From contig QLIY01000092.1 of assembly GCA_003260075.1 (NCBI GenBank), forward strand, positions 180,426 through 244,425: a DNA stretch of 64,000 bases, written 5' to 3'. Positions 13,272 to 25,510 of this stretch are shown in pieces. Both the position numbers and the translations under genes were made by a program. Origin of the DNA: Phallusia mammillata. Lineage: Eukaryota; Chordata; Ascidiacea; Phlebobranchia; Ascidiidae. Below the pieces are notes generated by a model. The model had not been told where the DNA came from, ran no database searches, and saw only the letters and a program-made list of their open reading frames with translations. Within the stretch, counting starts at the first letter, position 1. Every line of letters starts with the position of its first letter.

Positions 13272-15974
13272 TGTTCTAAAATGCTTGGTTTCTTATCACA
13301 TCACAATCCTTGTAACACACTTTCTTAGTCATCTGGATAAATAGCTAACTGCGATTGCAAAAAATGTTGAGAAATAGCAATTTTGCTTGTTTGTAATTTG
13401 GTTCAACATAAAGCACCTGATATATATTCCACAGTTAGTGTTTTAGTCTCAATTAACCAACTCCCAAAGTTAATTTTCTCATATTAATTACGTTGCATTA
13501 TTTATATTCCTTGATAAAAATATGTGTAATTGGCGTTAAACATGTACTTTTTAGTTAATAGAGTGAAAACAAAGTTAAGAAATAAATTTTATAAAAAATC
13601 TTCAAATAATTGTGTTGACATTTTTTCCTGAGCGGTACAGTACGTTGGTATGCAAGTACGAGAACGTAAATGTATTATTTGCTACTATTTACAATAAAAT
13701 TACCTGTACATGATTTTCTGTAAGCTATGAAATTTTGCCACAATTGAAGGCCAATATGTTGCTTGTTAACTATTCATGATTGTAATTAAGTAAAAAACAA
13801 GTTTTTTTGTTTAATTTGAATTATCATAAAAATCTATACAGTTTTGTTATTCAAGCGTGTACAGTAATTTACCAGTTTTTATAGAAATGTAGTATTTATC
13901 CCAAAAAATTAATACTTGTATTTGTACGAAACAATTTGGAGTTAAAACTATATGGCGAATTACTACTTTTCTATGTAGTTATTCAAGCGTGAAAATCAAC
14001 ACGACCATTGTTATGTAACCACGACTTATTACTTGCACTCACAACCATATTTGGAAATCTTTTCGTGAACGAATTTGCCAGTTTAACCCGACCAAATATG
14101 TCCTTTGCAGCAGGTTGTCGAAACCCACTTCGAAAGTCCCAGCAGCTACACTTTTTTTCCAAATAAGGGCATACATGACAACAACGGCCTCAAACGTGAC
14201 TGCGCTATTGTTTGCGAAAACGAGTTTAAGTCTGCACCACAGCAAGACAATTAATGATTTAGTTTATTTGTTACTTAAAAATGATAAAGTACAGAGCCGT
14301 TTTATTTATATTGTAATAGATTTTGTATATCACAAGTTCACAACCTTATTAAAATCAGCTTTTTTGTCTTGTCTTATACAAATCCAAATAAGGAGTTAAG
14401 AACGTCTGTTTTTCTTGCACGTTTAGATTTAATGACTAGGGGCACATAACAGCACGTTTGGGTATTCAGTACAATTGCAGTAATACTGAAGCCAAATGTT
14501 TAATTTCAAACCAGTGATTTTTGTTCGAAAATACAATAGAATGCTGCATAGAGGTCAGTAATTTTGTCAGAAAAATGAATTTGCAGTCCATACGCTTTAG
14601 GGCCTATATAAGGTAAAACCATATGTATGATGAACGTCTGTTTAATTTGCAAGGCAGGCAGCCGCGCCCTAAAAAACATGGGTTGTTTCACCATCGTTTC
14701 TTCAGACGTTTTTTGTTTAATAGGCTAGTTGGCCTGATGGGGCGTAACGCGTAAGGATTAAATGAGAAAAGTACTTTAAAAAACAACAACAACATTTTTG
14801 ATTACAACACCAGTTACGCAAACTTTGTGTCATTCAAGAGGGTAGCAATTTTCTTTATGTAATCTACGTAATCGACTTGTTTTTCCACTGTGGCTTCAAC
14901 AACAAAGTAAATAATACCGCGCAGCGCGCACCTTTGTGAGAAAAAATGTCCTTATATGTCGCGACCACAAGACAATATAAACCCAACGAAACTGTAACCG
15001 AAGTACCATTGCGAAGTTACAGAAATAATGAACAACTTCTACGGGAATGTTAGCCTCGTATATATCCCCCCCCCCAAATGAATTTGCAGTCCATACGCTT
15101 TAGGGCCTATATAAGGTAAAACCGTATGTATGATGAACGTATGTTTAATTTGCAAGGCAGGCAGCCGCGCCCTAAAAAACATGCGATGTTTCACCATCGT
15201 TTCTCCAGACGTTTTTTGTTTAATAGTTGGCCTGATGGGGCGTACAAGGATTAAATGAGAAAAGTACTTTCAAAAACAACAACAACATTTTTGATTATAA
15301 CACCAGTTACGCAAACTTTGTGTCATTCAAGAGAGTAGCAATTTTCTTTATGTAATCTACGTAATCGACTTTCCACTGTGGCTTCAACAACAAAGTAAAT
15401 AATACCGCGCAGCGCGCACCTTTGTGAGAAAAAATGTCCTTATATGGCGCGACCACAAGACAATATAAACCCAACGAAATTGTAACCGAAGTACCATTGC
15501 GAAGTTACAGAAATAATGAACAAGTTCTACGGGAATGTTAGCCTCGTATATAGCCCCCCCCCCGAAAATAGATGTTGCAAAAGTAGCCTAGTGGCGATTT
15601 TATTTAATTGCTGTTCGTTAAATTAAGTTTCCGCAGGATTTGTTTCAAAAAAGTAATCTACATGGGTCATACATATTCTAAAAGGCTTCGGCATGCAAAC
15701 AGTCATTTGCTGCTGCATTAAACGTTTTTTGTGTTGTTTCTATTTTAACACGCGCGGCATTTAAATGCTGAGTCATGTATCATGTTTTTTTGTGTTTGTG
15801 GACTGTGTAAGATAAATATATCTTGTTATTGTGCAGAATGTTGCTTTTACCATTAATAAAAGATGTTGTACTTGGGGTCTCTTAACATTACAGTCGCATT
15901 TTTTACTTTTCAGAAACCAATTAAATTGTTCGTATTACTTGCGCTAAAGTTTGTCATTTTTGCAAAACGTCAAA
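13272..15974. other. Divergent intergenic region LRRC56 / GST
   Basis: Contains the presumed promoters of both genes and a duplicated block (14573-15065 and 15076-15553). Corrected for the duplication, the spacing is about 2.2 kb. I see no further gene; ORFs here are short and unsupported. Confidence 0.6.
14573..15563. repeat. ~490-bp duplication with C runs at 15066-15075 and 15554-15563
   Basis: 14573-15065 is repeated at 15076-15553 with scattered substitutions and small indels (for example the second copy lacks a few bases of the first around its end). Both copies are followed by a C run at the same place. Here a real genomic C tract at the copy end is possible, unlike at most other junctions. 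Confidence 0.9.
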
Positions 15975-17805
15975 ATGGTCACTGGATTGGGCGAAGCAAA
16001 GCATTTGGCAAAAGGTAATGTGTATGTTTTAACTAACCAAGTCTCAAAGAATATGTTTTCCCTTAAATAATTAATTTCCTAAATTTGTTCTATTTCCTGT
16101 TTTATATAGTTTTTCTTCAAAACTTTCTGTAACCACTACATAATGTACCATGATTTAAAAAACATAACCAAAAATCATTTAAATTTTTAGATCAAAAAAT
16201 TGTGTTTCTTAGATTCTGAATTGCCTGATCCTCCCAAACAAGATGTACTTAGAGTGTATGGGATGAAGTTTTCTCCGTTTACTCATCGCTTGAAGTTGGT
16301 TCTTGCTGCAAAGGGTGTTGAGTAGGTTTCAAAAGAATTGTAATACGTAATACTTATAATTGTAAATAAATAAAATGATTTTTGAGTTGTGTTTTAGTTA
16401 TTAAGCTCGCTGGTATTTCATTTAACAAAGAAAGTTTTAGCATGTTCATTTAATTGTTATTAACTTTGCATAAGAAGTTGAACCTCACACAAATTATAAT
16501 TAGGTACAAAAGAATTAGACATTTCAATATGCTTTAAAAAAATTATAATTTTTATGCTTTCAACTGTGTAAAATTTATTTTTGTTAACGTTACCCCCCCC
16601 CCAAGTTTTAGCATGTTCATTTAATTGTTATTAACTTTGCATAAGAAGTTAAACCTCAAAAAATTAGTGTTTATTTAGTTTTTGAAATTCTGATTGATGA
16701 CAACCTTGTATAAGTATTATAGCAATCTAAAAACTTTCAGAAACAAGCATTTAAAATAAAAATGAAAAAAAGGGTTTAATATTTGTTTTGAACAGGCACG
16801 AAACTGTCAACATCAATCTTGTGAGCAAGCCAAGTTGGTATTTGTCGAAAAATCATCGAGGTGAAGTACCTGTGATCGAAATCAACGGTGACATTATTCG
16901 TGATTCGATCGTTACATCACAATATGTGGATGATGCTTACACTGGTGACAAGTTGACGACAACTGATCCAATGAAAAAGGCTAAAGAAAGTGTTCTGCTG
17001 CTTGACAATGAAAAGGTAAGACATTTTATGAATTGGATTTGTTTCTTATGGGCTTAAATACAAAGTTATTAAAAGGTGCAATGAGAGCAATTATAAAACA
17101 AAATCAGTACCAAAAAATCCTGCAATGTGCTTTTTGAGAAATTTCACTTTTATATTAAATGACAAATTTGTCTTGTCCACATTTTAATGTATTATCTTAA
17201 TGTAACTAGCATTATCTATTGCAGTGAGTTGGTTTCAGTTACAGAGATGCTTCTGTGGCATCTATGTTCAGTTGTATGCTGAAATCTCAAACTGCTCATT
17301 ATTGAATTAAAAAATATTTTGATTATTAAATATTTCAGTTAACAAAGACTTGGCAAATTGGTGTTAAGGTCAATTAAAGTTGTCAGCACTCTGTTTTGTG
17401 CGTATTGTGAATTCATTTAAATTATATTATTTACTGCAGACAATTCGTGGTTTCATCGAAGCTGCTTACCACACACCGGATAAACAAGCACGAGGTCTTA
17501 TGATAATGAAAGAGGGATTAGAAAAAATCGACGACTTTCTGAAAAGCACTGGTTCCTATTTCATTTGCGGAGAAAAACCTGGTTTGACCGATTACATGAT
17601 ATGGCCCCATTTGGAGCGCATTCGCGCCTTGTGGCCCATTTGTATTACACAGTTCTTGTTTGTTGAGGCTTATTCTAGACGCATGCTCCGTGATTCAGCT
17701 GTTAAGCAATGCCAACTGCCTAATTCAATGCATCGTAGGTTTGCTGCCGATTGTCGTAAGAAAAAGGTGAATTATGACATGGTTGAGGAAATTGAAGAGT
17801 CATAA
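15975..17805 (+). CDS. Omega-class glutathione S-transferase, active-site Cys replaced by Ser
   Basis: Four exons with consistent phases: 15975-16014, 16213-16321, 16796-17015, 17440-17805; 244 residues, close to GSTO1/2 (about 240). The N-terminal thioredoxin-fold domain has RVYGMKFSPFTHRLKLVL, aligning with the GSTO segment that begins RIYSMRFCPF; the usual catalytic Cys is Ser34 here. NINLVSKPSWYLSKNHRGEVPVIE and SQYVDDAY follow (glutathione-site region with the cis-Pro VPV). The helical C-terminal domain includes YFICGEKPGLTDYMIWPHLERI. Omega GSTs normally catalyse glutathione-dependent thiol transfer and dehydroascorbate or methylarsonate reduction via that Cys. With Ser the enzyme may act as a conjugating GST or be altered in function (inference). 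A poly(A) signal AATAAA is near 17938. Confidence 0.9.
16432..16661. repeat. Short duplication around 10 C (16593-16602)
   Basis: AAGTTTTAGCATGTTCATTT at 16432 recurs at 16603, with about 55 bp shared before the copies diverge. In intron 2 of the GST gene. Confidence 0.85.
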
Positions 17806-19175
17806 AATGGTTTTTGTTGTACTAAATATACTACTGAAATAGAAATTTAAAAGAGCCCACTTTTTAATTCAATTTTATTGTCAGACTCTTTGATGGTAAT
17901 TACAAAAGTAAAAATGTACAAAAATTTTGAAATGCCTAATAAAATCTACACAATTGTTTTGCAAAGATACTTTTTGCAACAAGTCTTTGTGTAACTACAA
18001 TACAATTTGCATCTTTCAATTGTGGTTGGTCTAATGCATATAAACTTCTTTAATACTTCTGTTTAAAGGAATTGTCTAGTGATAAAACTGGCACTAAACT
18101 GTAATATGTTCGTGTTTTTGTGATGTTCATTTTTTTTTCAGGACTGTATCGTTCCATTGCATTTCATGCTTGCACTTATGTTTTCTATCTTGAAGTTAAT
18201 TTGTTCCTCACAGTTTAAAAAACAGTATTAGCATTGCTCTTAGAAACAGTATTAGTATAAACTGTATTGCTCTTAGAAATATTCAGACCTGCATGGTGAG
18301 GTTTTTGAATTCCAAAACAATTTCAACCTTAAAATGTCATATACTTTACCCTAGTGTTTCAAAACTGTTTTCTCTTTCGTGTCAAATGTTTTTGAAAAAT
18401 GTCTGTTACAAATATTGTTCCTCCCTTTAAGAATCTTTACCAAACAATGGATGAAGTAAATTATCCCCCCCCCCTGGTTGAGGAAATTGAAGAGTCATAA
18501 AATGGTTTTTGTTGTACTAAATCTACTGCTGAAATAGAAACTTAAAGGAGCCCACTTTTCAATTTTATTGTCAGACTCTTTGATGGTAAATAAAAAAGTA
18601 AAAATTATTTGACCAAAAAAAAATTCTTTGTCAAACATTTTGACATGCACAATAATCTACACATTTTTTTGGGGCAAAGATACTATTTAGTTCTTTGTGA
18701 AACCACAATACAATTTGCATCTTTCATTTGTTTTCAATTGTGGTTGGTCTAACACATATAAATTTCTTTAATATTTATGCTATGAGGAATTGTACAGTAA
18801 TAAAAATGGCACAATATTGTAATCTGTTCTTGTTTTTGTGATGTACATTTTTTTTCAGGACTGTATCGTTCCATTGCTTTTCATGCTTGCACTTATGTTT
18901 TCTATCTTGAAGTTAATTTTTCCTCACAGTTTAAAAAACAGTATTAGTATTGCTCTTAGAAACAGTATTAGTATAAACAGCATTGCTCTTAGAAATATTC
19001 AAACCTGCATGGTGAGGTTTTTGGATTCTAAAACAATTTCAACCTTAAAATGTCATATACTTTACCCAAGTGTTTCAAAACTGTTTTCTCTTTCGTGTCA
19101 AATATTTTTGTAAAATGTCTGTTACAAATATAGTTCCTCCCTTTAAGAATCTTTGCCAAACAATGGATGAAGTAA
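17780..19175. repeat. ~690-bp duplication of the GST 3' end around 10 C (18465-18474)
   Basis: 17780-18464 and 18475-19175 match with many small differences. The copy repeats the last codons (VEEIEES, stop) and 3' UTR of the GST gene. The second copy has no upstream exon, so it is not a second gene. Confidence 0.92.
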
Positions 19176-19783
19176 AAAAGTTTAGTTTGCGGTACTTGTA
19201 GCATATTGTCAGCACATATATCTCTCCTCTTGTTTTTGTGATTAACTATATTGTGGTAGTATAGTATTGTGTACCAGTGATTTTGCTGTGTGTATTTTTT
19301 TGAAGTACTGTTCCATTTGATGTAGTTTACTTTAATTTTAGACTGTTAGAAATTTTTAACAGTTCAATGACAGAAAATTGTACTTGACTCAAGCATAAAT
19401 ATATGATAAATACTCGGACTTCATTCTTGTGAGTATTTGATGTTTATTATTTTGTTCATGTGCAGTGATTTCACGTGCAACAGTTCAATAATCAAGAATA
19501 AACTGCATTAACAATCGTTTTCTTGTAGTTGATCTGTGGTTTTCTGTGGCAGAATATGTTATGTATATTTTTCGGTTCAAATTCGAAACTGATGTTTAGG
19601 TAAGCATGTTTTTCAGCTAACTAATTCAGCAAAAAATGTCACAAGCATGTGTAACACTATTGACCAAATCAGATGAACCATTTATTTCATTTAGAATTTA
19701 TTGCCTTTTCCGGCCTCAATAGACCACACGCCCTTTCCCTTTTCTCCTATGGCTAGAGCCAAATATGATGAAAATTCCGGTTT

Positions 19784-20283
19784 CGCGGGAATATTCCGGT
19801 TTTGACCGGTTTCTGCCTCCTACCGAACCTCCAACCCGGTTTTCAAAATCGAAAATTTTGACTCGATTCTTGAAAAATCCCTAAGGCTATCGCCTTTCCG
19901 TTTTTTTCGATTTTGAGGGCAAAAAATCGAAGAAAAAACGGTTTTGAGTGGGTTTTCGCGGGAATATTCCAGTTTCAAACCGGTTTTCAAAATCGAAAGG
20001 TTTTGACTCATTTTTGAAAAAACACTAAGGCTATAGCCTTTCCGTTTTTTCGATTTTGGGGATTCAAAAAATCGAAGAAAAAACCGGTTTTGAGTGGGTT
20101 TTTGCGGGAATATTCCAGTTTCAAACCGGTTTTGACCGGTTTCTGCCTCCTACCGAACCTCCAAACCGGTTTAAACCGGTTTTCAAAATCGAAAATTTTG
20201 ACCCGATTTTTGAAAAAAACCTAAGGCTATAGCCTTTCCGTTTTTTCCATTTTTGGGGTTCAAAAATCGAAATCGGTTTGAAA
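19784..20283. repeat. Tandem repeat array rich in short palindromes
   Basis: About three units start with GCGGGAATATTCC (19784, 19958, 20104; spacing about 174 and 146 bp). Each holds CCGGTTTTGACCGG, TTTTCAAAATCGAAAATTTT, AAGGCTATAGCCTTT-like and AATCGAAGAAAAAAC motifs, so single strands could fold extensively. Flanks are unrelated. No coding content. It could be the inside of a foldback element. Confidence 0.8.
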
Positions 20284-21394
20284 TGAGAATTTGGATATTA
20301 TTATGTTTTCATGATTGATTCTGTTGGTTGGGTTTCGTTTGAAAGCCATTGCACCACGTCAAGGTACCAACCACCGCAATGGTTTTCTCTAAGACAGTAG
20401 AGAAACCCTCGTTTGGCCCAGAACCACAACCCTGACGAGGTAAAGAGACTGCTCTGCTTAACCAAACGTAAATAAGTTTTGAAAGTGTTTAACACCAGAA
20501 ACAGAAACAGTCAAGGCCGTAAATTTGGTTCAGAGCCATTGATAGAGTAGGAACCTGAAAAATAGGTTTTGAATCTAAAATACAGACAAGTGGATTAAGC
20601 CAAACCAGGACCAATTATGTAACAATAAAAATAAATATTACAGCTTCTCAGTTTGTGAACTGTGTGCGTGAATTTGTTTCTTCCATGCCCTTAGAATAAA
20701 GTATTCGTTAAGCGGAAAAACCACATAACTCAAAACTGCAGGCACTTACCCTATACAACCGTCTGCCTTTTAACTCCAGTCGCCAGCCACCTACCAAACC
20801 AAATGTCTCTAGTCCAAAAATAGACAGATTTGACCCGCGGGAAACTATAACGCTGATTGGCTGTGACCTGAGCAGACTTTATCATGCGTGTCAAATACGT
20901 CATGAAAAAAACATTTTTGTCCGTTTTAAGTTTTAAACAAACAGTCACCGATAACAAACCTGCCTCAAATATTTTTTAAATTTAAGAATGGACTGACCAA
21001 TTTGTTTTGTGTGTAAGAACTTTGTTTAGTGTTGGACAAAAATACAATAGATTTTTTCACAATAGATCATATTGGGGGAATAACCTGTGGTTATCTGCTG
21101 CGTCATGATTTGGTCTGTGCTGTGATTGGATAAAAATTCCTTACGTTGCAGCAAGTGAGCAAAAATATTGCAGCTTGTGCAGATTTTTTAGCAAATCTTG
21201 AAACAGTTGAAAGTTTCAACCTGAAACGCAATTGAATGGCTTGATTTAATAGATACTTGCGCCATCCTTTAAAGCTTGTTTTTTGAAGGAGTTTTTGCGG
21301 AACATTTGTGGTGAATGGCATTCTGAATAAATTTTGTGGCATTTTACAAAATAATATTACCATTTTGTTGCAGTTGTCTAATATTATTCACGAG
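20284..21394. other. Intergenic, no gene seen
   Basis: Unique-looking sequence between the tandem array and the MITE upstream of PEX11G. ORFs are short and match nothing I know. Confidence 0.5.
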
Positions 21395-21571
21395 CAGTGT
21401 TGGGATTCAGCCGGTTCGCACCGGTTCTATTGAACCGTCTCACGAAATTTTATGAGATCAGTGAACCCGTTAGCATTACTGGGGACTGTCAATGGACTTT
21501 TTGTAACAGAACAGGCTGAAAAATATGACTTTTCAAGAAACGGCTGACAGAAAATTTGTATCCCACCACTG
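21395..21571. mobile_element. hAT-like MITE of the CAGTGGTGGGATT family
   Basis: Begins CAGTGTTGGGATTCAG and ends TATCCCACCACTG. Its interior (ACCGTCTCACGAAATTTTAT, GTCAATGGACTTTTTGTAAC) is shared with elements at 41681, 44641, 56624 and 58040. Confidence 0.8.
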
Positions 21572-21789
21572 CATACGAGTAAATTACATCCATCTTAACA
21601 TGATGGTTTTTGCACCTTACTGCATAATGTGTTTTTTATTGTTGTCCCATTGATTTAAATTGACTTGTGGGGGGGGGGGTATCCCACCACTGCATATGAG
21701 TAAATTACATCCATCTTAACATGATGGTTTTTGCACCTTAATGCATAATGTGTTTTTTATTGTTGTCCCATTGATTTAAATTGACTTGT
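21559..21789. repeat. 110-bp duplication around 11 G (21669-21679)
   Basis: 21559-21668 and 21680-21789 are near-identical. This is the first junction made of G rather than C in the window. Confidence 0.92.
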
Positions 21790-21841
21790 TTGCAGTTTGC
21801 ATTTCAATTTAAAGCACCTCCTACAAGGAAAATCTGCAAAA

Positions 21842-23156
21842 ATGCCTGGACAATGTTTTTCTGCTACTGTTAAGTTGCTGGAAGGCTACAGAGGCAGAGA
21901 TAAAATCATTCGGACAGCTAGCTATGTTGCCTGCCTTGCTGGTGGATTGACTGAATCGAACCAAGCTCTTTCAACTAAGTTTCTGACAATAACAGCGGAA
22001 CTAAATGCTTGTAGGATGATTCTTAGATTATTCGATGACATGTCAATGCTTGCATATACACTGTCTTATGGATGGGGCAAAAAGGTTGAAAAATATGTTT
22101 CTGATTTATTATATAAATACAGTACTGACTCTAAAATGTCTGACAAGATAAGTAATACTATAGAAAATGTGAATTTGAATGCTGTAAAAAAAATAAAAAA
22201 TTTAATGCACATAGTTTTTCATATTTCCCTAAAAAGGAAGACATATCCTTCAAAAAACGAGAAGGTATGGTGGGCCTAACATCATATTGTATGCATTTCT
22301 TCTTCAGGAAAAAGACCAAGTCCTTCGGGTGATGAACTTATTGAGCAACCTTGTAAATCAGGCTTTCTTTCCTATTGAACATATAGCGTGGGCTGCTCAG
22401 AAAGGCCTGATATCAGCCAATGCTTCTCCTTGGCTGATTAGAAGCCTTGTTACATGGATAATATCACTGTGTCTCAGTATTTTAAGGTAGGAATATTGTA
22501 AAGCGAAATATAAATTTAAGGAGTCAATGCAACCGCCCTCTCTTTTCACTTATGTTTGATTTTAGTATTGCCTTGGTCTGTTTTGTATTATAGCAGGAAA
22601 TTATAATTTTATTGGCCTGAGAACTTGGTGGATTAAATCAATTTTGAGAAACTTTTTTTCTTTGATGTAAAATGCTTAAATGCCTTTCACCAACTCAACT
22701 TAAGTTGACTTGAATATGAATATACTTTTGCACAGAATATTGACATGCCCAGGAAAAATGAATTGAATATTTTAACCATATGTTGTATTTCAGGTCATTC
22801 TGGAACATAGCCCATGCTCGGTCCAAATACTTCTTGGCTAAAAAGTAAGTGGTACATTTTGCCCACCAAGTGTAAAAATGTAACAAACAACGTTAATATA
22901 CGAAAATAAACAAAACCTAAAGCCACCTTTATCGACTTACAGATCTGATACTGAAGGAAAAGTTAACAAGTCCATGGTGGTCAACACATACAAGGCAGAG
23001 CTTGTCACGATCGCACAAAATGCCACCAATCTTGGAATGGCCATCCATTGGTTACCTGGCAACCAACTGTGGTCAGGAAAATTAAGCAATACAGCTGTTG
23101 GGGTTCTTGGTATCGTTTCATCATCCATTGGGCTCGTAAAGTTAATGTCTTCTTGA
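21842..23156 (+). CDS. PEX11G: Peroxisomal membrane protein 11 gamma
   Basis: Four exons with consistent phases: 21842-22084, 22308-22486, 22794-22844, 22943-23156 (TGA 23154-23156); 228 residues against about 240 in human. Family landmarks: LEGYRGRDKIIRTASYVACL near the N-terminus, ILRLFDDMSMLAYT about residue 60-75, FFPIEHIAWAAQKGLI in exon 2 and NLGMAIHWLPGNQLWSGKL near the C-terminus, followed by a hydrophobic segment. PEX11 proteins sit in the peroxisomal membrane and shape or elongate it for peroxisome proliferation and division; the gamma form lacks the long amphipathic linker of alpha and beta. An in-frame start a few codons upstream exists, but MPGQCFSATVKLLEGYRG matches the expected beginning best. 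Confidence 0.93.
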
Positions 23157-23266
23157 TGAGATTGATAATCATTTCCATGTTGCCTAATGCACTTAATTGG
23201 TGTTGTGTAATTTTTCAGTGATAACTGAACAGAAGTGTTTTTTGATTTTGTGTATTTAATGATCAT

Positions 23267-23619
23267 TCGTTAGCATATTTTTTTAATCTTTTGAACTTGC
23301 TCACAACAGTTGCATGTGGTTTAACTAGCAAATTACAGTTTTAGACAAAGAAGCTTTGCAATATCATTAAGCAGATAAAGAAAATTTGTCATATTTAGAG
23401 ATCACATACATCTATCTTATAAAGATCAAACCTGCTTTGGGGGGGGGGTGTTAACATTTTTTTAATCATTTGAACTTGCTCACAACAGTTGAACTTGCTC
23501 ACTAGCAAATTACAGTTTTAGATAAAGAAGCTTTGCAATATCATTAAGCAGATAAAGAAAATTTGTAATATTTAGAGATCACATACATCTATCTTATAAA
23601 GATCAAACCTGCTTTGCAA
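23267..23619. repeat. ~170-bp duplication around 10 G (23439-23448)
   Basis: 23267-23438 recurs at 23449-23619. The second copy carries a small internal repetition (GTTGAACTTGCTCAC twice). Downstream of PEX11G. Confidence 0.9.
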
Positions 23620-24810
23620 GTCAACCAAGCTTATAGCTTAATGATTTATAACATTTCTCTCGCGCCACCCTTTTGAAAATCCCTATGAAATCCCGCTGTA
23701 TCTTCTCTTTCAATCAAGGACCCCATTCTCACATCCTTTAGCCAATCCATTTCCAATTGCCAAGCATTAGAAACCAGTGCAATGTATAACAGTGTGTAAA
23801 CAAATTTTAGGTTTTGTCTATTTTGGGTTACAACATTTTCAACATGTTTATGTTAAAAAAAAGGAAAACACTACATACCTCTAACAATACATGTTGCAAT
23901 TTTTTAGACACACTTAAATGAATATATTGTATTTACAACAAAACTTTCAACAATAATAAACTATTTATGCTGTACTTTGTAAGCTCGTACAATTGTTGTT
24001 GTGTACTATGCAATTTCGGTGGAAATAAACACAGAAAAGGGCATTTGTGTGTACAAATAGAGAGGGTGTATATTGCTTTGGATATTTTGTTGAAAATAGA
24101 GCAATAGTATGGCAGAAAGACATGCAACAAATGACCAGAAATATGAAATGGAAAATAAAGGTAAGATTTTGCATTCGGCAAGTGTGTACCATTTAAGTTC
24201 AGTGTTTTTAAATATGCCAGACTTCTTGTGCAACAAATATTTTTTCCACCAAATCTACCAATGCATGCAAAAAATTTAAAACAAATTTAATTCACATGCA
24301 CTCTTGTCACAAAGTTGTGAATTCGGATCTTGTAAAGGTAGCAGTATATTGGGATGTAATTTCAAAGATTTTTTTCTCAATGTGAAAAATGAACCAAACA
24401 AAAAAGCAATATAATTGGAACTAAATGGCAATAAATAACGGACTTTTTTGTTTTGTTGTTTTCAAACAAAACATTATGGCAACAAAATGTGCAAGCTCTT
24501 ATTAATCGTTGAAACTAGAAAAGGGCCAAATTTGCTAGAATTTATTTTGGTTAAGCAGAACACACTTTATGTTAATGAAATGTGCTTGCTTTTGTTGTGA
24601 CTCATAGATTAATCACCAAATACATTTTCCTGCGCTATTTTCAGGGAGAAACATTTGTTGAAGATACTTGCCAATCAATCGAAGTAACAATCAACCTTAA
24701 TTTTTATTAGATTTTGCTTAGGCATTAGAAACCATATTTATTGCTCCTTCAAGCACCAACAACCATAGAAATGCTTGGCATGCCAAAATCATAAAACAAT
24801 GCTTTAGCCT

Positions 24811-25020
24811 AGTGGTTCCCAACCAGGGGAAGATTTTTAAAACCTAAGGGGAGAAATTTACTTTAATTTTTACATGTGGTTTGTAAATACACACTCCAGT
24901 TCAGGGAATATGATCTGTGATATTTATAAAATAGCATCTACTTTGTGGTGTATTGTGGATGAGTGAGAATGTTTTGAATTGTTAAGTGAGGAATTTGTCA
25001 ATAAAGTTTGGGAACCACTG
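24811..25020. mobile_element. hAT-like MITE
   Basis: Ends AGTGGTTCCCAACC and GTTTGGGAACCACT form an inverted pair. The flanks GCTTTAGCC and GCATTAGCC are an imperfect target duplication. Confidence 0.75.
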
Positions 25021-25510
25021 CATTAGCCCATTCTTATTTTCCATGAATTTGAGTTAAAAAAAATCATTTCTGGCAATAATAAGTATTTGCAGCCTTTTAA
25101 TTGGCAGATGATGGTCGGGGGTTGTTGTTATTAAAAGCGTTGATCGCTCCAAGACTTCGTCTAATCACCTGGGTCGGCCGTAAATGCTCTGACCGCTAAA
25201 AAATAAAACAAAAAAGATGCATGCACATGCAGAAAAAACTTCATCACTCCACCAAAACCTTGCTAAACCACTAAAATTGCACATGTAACTTGCACAAGAG
25301 GTATAAATAAATAATAGGTAAGGCAGCGTGTATTTGACAGGTTAGGAATAATTTATGGGTAGTGTCTTAAACAAGACATTGTCAGTTTACTAAATCAACC
25401 ACAAACATTAGAGAGAAAAAGTGGCATATTTGTAGAAGTAAATTTAGATAGACAGGTTTAAAATATAAAGGGTAAAGAAATTAGTAAGACGGTCATTGAT
25501 GGTTCGTCTA

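Larger units (their letters stand above)
23157..25510. other. Intergenic region PEX11G / ANO10 (converging genes)
   Basis: Holds a 170-bp duplication around a G run and one MITE. No other gene seen; overlapping minus-strand ORFs near 24000-24200 have no recognisable features. Confidence 0.6.

Noticed and set aside
17780-19175. Second GST gene downstream
   Set aside because: Only the last seven codons and 3' UTR are repeated; this is the contig duplication.
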